Program-made: the position numbers and the translations under genes
NCBI GenBank assembly: GCA_003024985.2
Contig: PXIH01S0007731.1
DNA: 11,524 nt
Direction: 5' to 3' (one strand)
Origin: Euperipatoides rowelli
Lineage: Eukaryota; Onychophora; Udeonychophora; Euonychophora; Peripatopsidae
Notes under the pieces: generated by a model
Seen by the model: the letters and a program-made list of their open reading frames with translations, nothing else
What the model was told of the DNA's origin: nothing
Databases searched by the model: none
In this document: piece after piece, positions 8,778 through 11,524 of the stretch
How positions within the stretch are numbered: position 1 is the stretch's first letter
Layout of the letters: each line of letters opens with the position of its first letter

Positions 8778-9820
8778 CTATAAAAAAAATATGACCTAGG
8801 CCAGTCGGAAGTCCGCAACTTTTTAAATCCAATGATTTTTTCATTAGTGTAATATTCACGATGTACTAATCCAGACATACATTCCAATGTTGTACCAAAA
8901 GATTCCGGGATATCCTTTAACGTATATTCTCGATGGATGTAATTTTTATAATGGCTATATAGTAGGTTTTTTTTACGACCTGTGTGCAAAAATGTTAAGT
9001 TTTACATTCCATCAGGCTAGTAGCCATTTTGATCTCGATTTATTATCGCGAACAACGATATCACAAAACTTCTTATTCTTTAAATATAATTTTAATGCAC
9101 AATCAAATGTTAGTTTTTAGCATCTATATCTATAAAGGCTAAATTAAAACAAGTAGTTTTAGATGAAATAAGGTGGAAATGAGAAAAATTTATTAATATC
9201 ATGTTGAGACATGTAGGAGGATTAGAAGAGTAGATTTTTTTTTTCAACCAATTAGATTCGTTTGTACTATAGTATGCAGATCTTATACCCACCAAAAGCA
9301 AAAAGCCACTGTGGTGGATTTTTATTTTATTTACAGTTTTTGTTGAGGTCTAAGGCCTATTACAATAGAGGTATATACATAAATTCTTTGTTAACATATA
9401 GATATTTATTTTGGCTTTTCTTAAAATAGAGACAGGGAACTGGAGCAAACAGTTAATTTAGGATTCCACCAAACTATGCTATGATGAAATTATAACTTAC
9501 TGCTACAGTGCCACTGACTTAAAAATAAGTCTGTGTACAGTGCCTATAATATAGGCACTGTAATACTGCTGCATCCTAAGCTAAAACTAGTCGTATCTCA
9601 AGAAATATAAATTTTCGGCTATGAGCAAATTAGTAAAATTATATTCCGCACCCATTTTTAAATTAATACCTCTGGTTTTTTTTTTTTTATTTTTTTATAT
9701 TACGGTACTTTAACTTTTTATAGCAATTTCTTAAGGAAAAACATTTATTTTGAATAGAATAATGAGATGCGACTTTTTTGCTTAGGAATTATGGTTAGAA
9801 AATAAACAAGATAGTCTTAC
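8778..9820 (-). other. Candidate 5'UTR intron of the plexin gene
   Basis: On the minus strand CAG|GTAAGA (9823-9815) is a near-perfect donor, matching 8 of 9 consensus positions, with the intron starting at 9820. The best acceptor before the plexin ATG is T8-ATAG|GATC, ending the intron at 8778. The result would be a 1043-nt GT-AG intron and a leader exon of 156 nt (8777-8622) before the start codon. An alternative donor, GTAAGT, starts at 9500, and an alternative acceptor (TTTTAATTTAG) lies near 9138. Splice-site strength is seen; the pairing and use are inference. Confidence 0.3.
9504..9562. mobile_element. Compact palindromic element with Tc1/mariner-like ends
   Basis: TACAGTGCC occurs at 9504-9512 and 9536-9544, and its reverse complement GGCACTGTA at 9554-9562. 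The last two arms form a perfect 27-nt palindrome (9536-9562, 13-bp arms around one base). A smaller hairpin, GACTTA/TAAGTC, lies between at 9516-9531. Ends reading TA-CAGTG with a TA at each border match the general form of Tc1/mariner termini and their TA target duplication (family knowledge). It is too short to code for anything, so it could be a tiny nonautonomous remnant or fused termini. Confidence 0.35.
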
Positions 9821-9899
9821 CTGCTTATGGTTATGGGTTATATTCCGTCTTATTCAATTTAAATCCAAATAACTTTAATATCTCATAGCTTCAAACTGA

Positions 9900-9953
9900 A
9901 TTTTTTTTTTTTTTTTATTTTATTTTATTAAAATTGTTTAAAGCCAACGGCTT
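9900..9953 (-). mobile_element. LINE-like 3' tail: stem-loop followed by an A-rich tail
   Basis: Read on the minus strand, a small stem-loop (AAGCC-GTT-GGCTT, 9953-9941) is followed by TTAAAC, repeated AATAAA/ATAAA units and a run of about 16 A ending near 9900. A 3' stem-loop plus short A-rich repeats is typical of L2/CR1-type LINEs and the SINEs that use them. No body of the element or target-site duplication could be identified, so a chance A-rich tract remains possible. Confidence 0.35.
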
Positions 9954-10262
9954 GTACAATGTCAGAAAAACACAATATTTTATATAAACTATGCAAAATC
10001 GTCAAATTTTTAAAGAACAGAAGTACAAATAAATTAAATTTGGACCATTTCTTTAATTAGTACATTGGTCTGGAATATTATAGTCAACTATTTATACAAA
10101 AATAAATTTTCAGAAGTATGACAAAGATATTTTAACTACATGATAAAGATTATAAATAAATGCTTTAATTAATACCGTACCTTAACACCGACTCAAAGAA
10201 AAATTTATCATAATGAATTGATTTTTATAACCTCTAGCTATAGCCTACACAGAGTTTGGAAA

Positions 10263-10281
10263 ACTACTTTTAAAAAGTAGT
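10263..10281. repeat. Perfect inverted repeat, 9-bp arms
   Basis: ACTACTTTT (10263-10271) and AAAAGTAGT (10273-10281) are exact complements around a single A. No associated gene or element is evident. Confidence 0.6.
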
Positions 10282-10511
10282 GAGTTAACTAAACTACAAA
10301 AGTAATTTTTAAAAAAAAAAATACTTCCTAAATCAGCATTTTGTAAAATAGATGTTTGCAAATACAGTAATAGATAATAGTTTTTTTGTTTCTAAAAGGT
10401 TTGCCCTTAATCTTGAAATTCTCCTTTATATTTTAAAAAAAGGTGGAATATATTATTGTAAATTTGCCCAGAAAGTATGTAGGCTACTGGTAATAATAAA
10501 ATAAGTATTTT

Positions 10512-10527
10512 AAGCACAGATGTGCTT
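10512..10527. repeat. Inverted repeat with 7-bp arms and 2-nt spacer
   Basis: AAGCACA and TGTGCTT flank a GA spacer; with a two-base bulge the pairing extends outward through TTTT/AAAA. It may be a chance structure or a decayed element end. Confidence 0.45.
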
Positions 10528-10774
10528 TTAAAACAAGTACATTATCTTACATCAATATCATGTTGACAGCTACCGGTATATCATTAACCTTAATTGTAAT
10601 ATCAAGTTATACAATTAAAAACGTAATCATTAGTAACATAAAGGGGGAAAAAACAGCCACGTCTTAAGTTACAAAACGACGTGTGTACACAAAGCTTAAA
10701 TTAGATATGAATAATGTATTTCAATAACTTTTTATATTAAAACTGAGAATTCATTGAGTCTAATTGAATTTTTA

Positions 10775-10849
10775 CAAGTTTCTTAAAAAGCAATACAGTA
10801 TTGATTGAGCATTTACTACTGATGGAGGAAGACTATTCCACCAATTAAA
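10775..10849 (-). pseudogene. Decayed LINE reverse-transcriptase C-terminal fragment
   Basis: One minus-strand frame reads WWNSLPPSVVNAQS within 25 open codons. It matches the well-known end of non-LTR retrotransposon ORF2 proteins, where a VVNxWNxLPxxVV motif is followed by a short helix. Two stop codons precede it directly and one follows, so it is dead. No endonuclease or catalytic RT motif survives nearby. The family is probably CR1/L2/Jockey-like, but that subdivision is inference. Confidence 0.6.
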
Positions 10850-11351
10850 CTATTAACAATTGATACTATTTTAATATTTAGACAACAAAAAGGTCTTTGT
10901 GTTTTGTATCCATTATACGGGTTGTTAGATTAAAACTTTAATATTCCTTCAAACATAAATTAGTACCGGTATTCACTTTATTTAAAGATCCAATCTGTTC
11001 TTAATTCATAATAATTGGGATTATTTTTTTCGTTTAAGGGTCAAATGGATTATAGCCTACTGTGTTTGTATTTATACTCATATTGATTTTATTTATATGT
11101 TACAAGTCTCATCGACTTAACATTTTACGAAGTAAATAAACAAATAATGCATGAGCACATCATCTGACATCATGAAGACATTGTGTAGTGAAAATAGTAA
11201 AACTTTTCTTAAAACAATTTATAGTTAGGTAATAGAAAAAAATACAGATTAGCCTTTAAATTGGATTTTTGTTTAAAAAGTTGTGTTGGTTTTACAGTAC
11301 CGGTACTTATCTGTGGTCTATTTCCAGAAGAAAATTAATTTATGTTAGAGG

Positions 11352-11524
11352 CAGGGTTGGCAAAAAAAAACCTTTTTTTTTTTTTTAAACCACTTTTTTT
11401 TTGGTTTAAACCAGTTTTTTTTTTCATTAATGTTTTAATGAAAGAAAGAAATCCTGCTTATTATATTAATATGAAACACTATTTTATGTTAGAAAGCTTG
11501 ATCAACCATGTTTTAATGCTTTCT
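11352..11524. mobile_element. Possible terminus of a hAT-like DNA transposon, cut by the window edge
   Basis: CAGGGTTGGCAAA at 11352-11364 has the form of hAT-superfamily terminal inverted repeats (CAG followed by a G-rich GGCAAA stretch). Alternating A/T runs with AAACC and GGTTT blocks follow, including the palindrome GGTTTAAACC (11403-11412). Such A/T-rich subterminal repeats are typical of nonautonomous copies. The other terminus and the 8-bp target duplication would lie beyond the window, so the call is tentative. Confidence 0.3.

Larger units (their letters stand above)
8622..11524. other. AT-rich 5' flank of the plexin gene, no second gene
   Basis: Apart from the leader elements and transposon remnants listed separately, I see no coding region on either strand: the open frames are under 80 codons, without recognisable motifs. 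8780-9060 is less AT-rich than its surroundings and could be leader or promoter. A TATAAAA word on the minus strand at 8944-8950 is the only TATA-like candidate and is weak. 9563-9899 and 9954-10774 hold only A/T runs and the small inverted repeats noted. Confidence 0.55.

Noticed and set aside
8887-9120. 77-codon plus-strand reading frame upstream of plexin
   Set aside because: No similarity recognised and no start context or partner exon; best read as chance.
1-11524. CRISPR arrays, tRNA or rRNA genes
   Set aside because: No regularly spaced repeats, no tRNA A/B-box pair with a foldable cloverleaf, and no rRNA-like sequence were seen on either strand.

Overview
The window looks like nuclear DNA from an animal, most likely an arthropod. 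It carries one protein-coding gene, a full-length class A plexin on the minus strand (2886-8621, 1911 residues). About 2.9 kb of AT-rich, gene-free DNA lies on each side. The arthropod assignment is inference: the C-terminal GAP half reads like arthropod PlexA as I know the family, and the flanks look like an AT-rich, repeat-bearing invertebrate genome. No bacterial features (ribosome binding sites, operons, tight gene packing) are present.

Layout in plus coordinates: 1-2885 is the 3' side of the gene and probably includes its 3' untranslated region. It holds homopolymer runs, small TA microsatellites, a possible AATAAA signal at 1972-1977 and a possible small 3'UTR intron (2383-2519). 2886-8621 is the plexin reading frame, uninterrupted from signal peptide to stop. 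8622-9821 is the 5' side and probably the leader. It contains a perfect 10-bp stem-loop (8737-8767), a 30-codon upstream reading frame whose ATG lies in that stem, and a good splice acceptor (8778) that could pair with a near-consensus donor at 9820. 9504-9562 is a compact palindromic element with Tc1/mariner-like ends. 9900-9953 resembles the 3' tail of a LINE, 10775-10849 is a decayed LINE reverse-transcriptase C-terminus, and 11352 to the window edge may be the terminus of a hAT-like element.

The main point of interest is that a plexin coding sequence, usually split over many exons in animals, is here one continuous intact frame. Either it is a retrocopy that stayed functional, perhaps with a new upstream noncoding exon, or a lineage that lost its plexin introns. 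Nothing in the window shows a second gene acting with it; its partners (semaphorins, Rap/Rho-family GTPases) would be encoded elsewhere.
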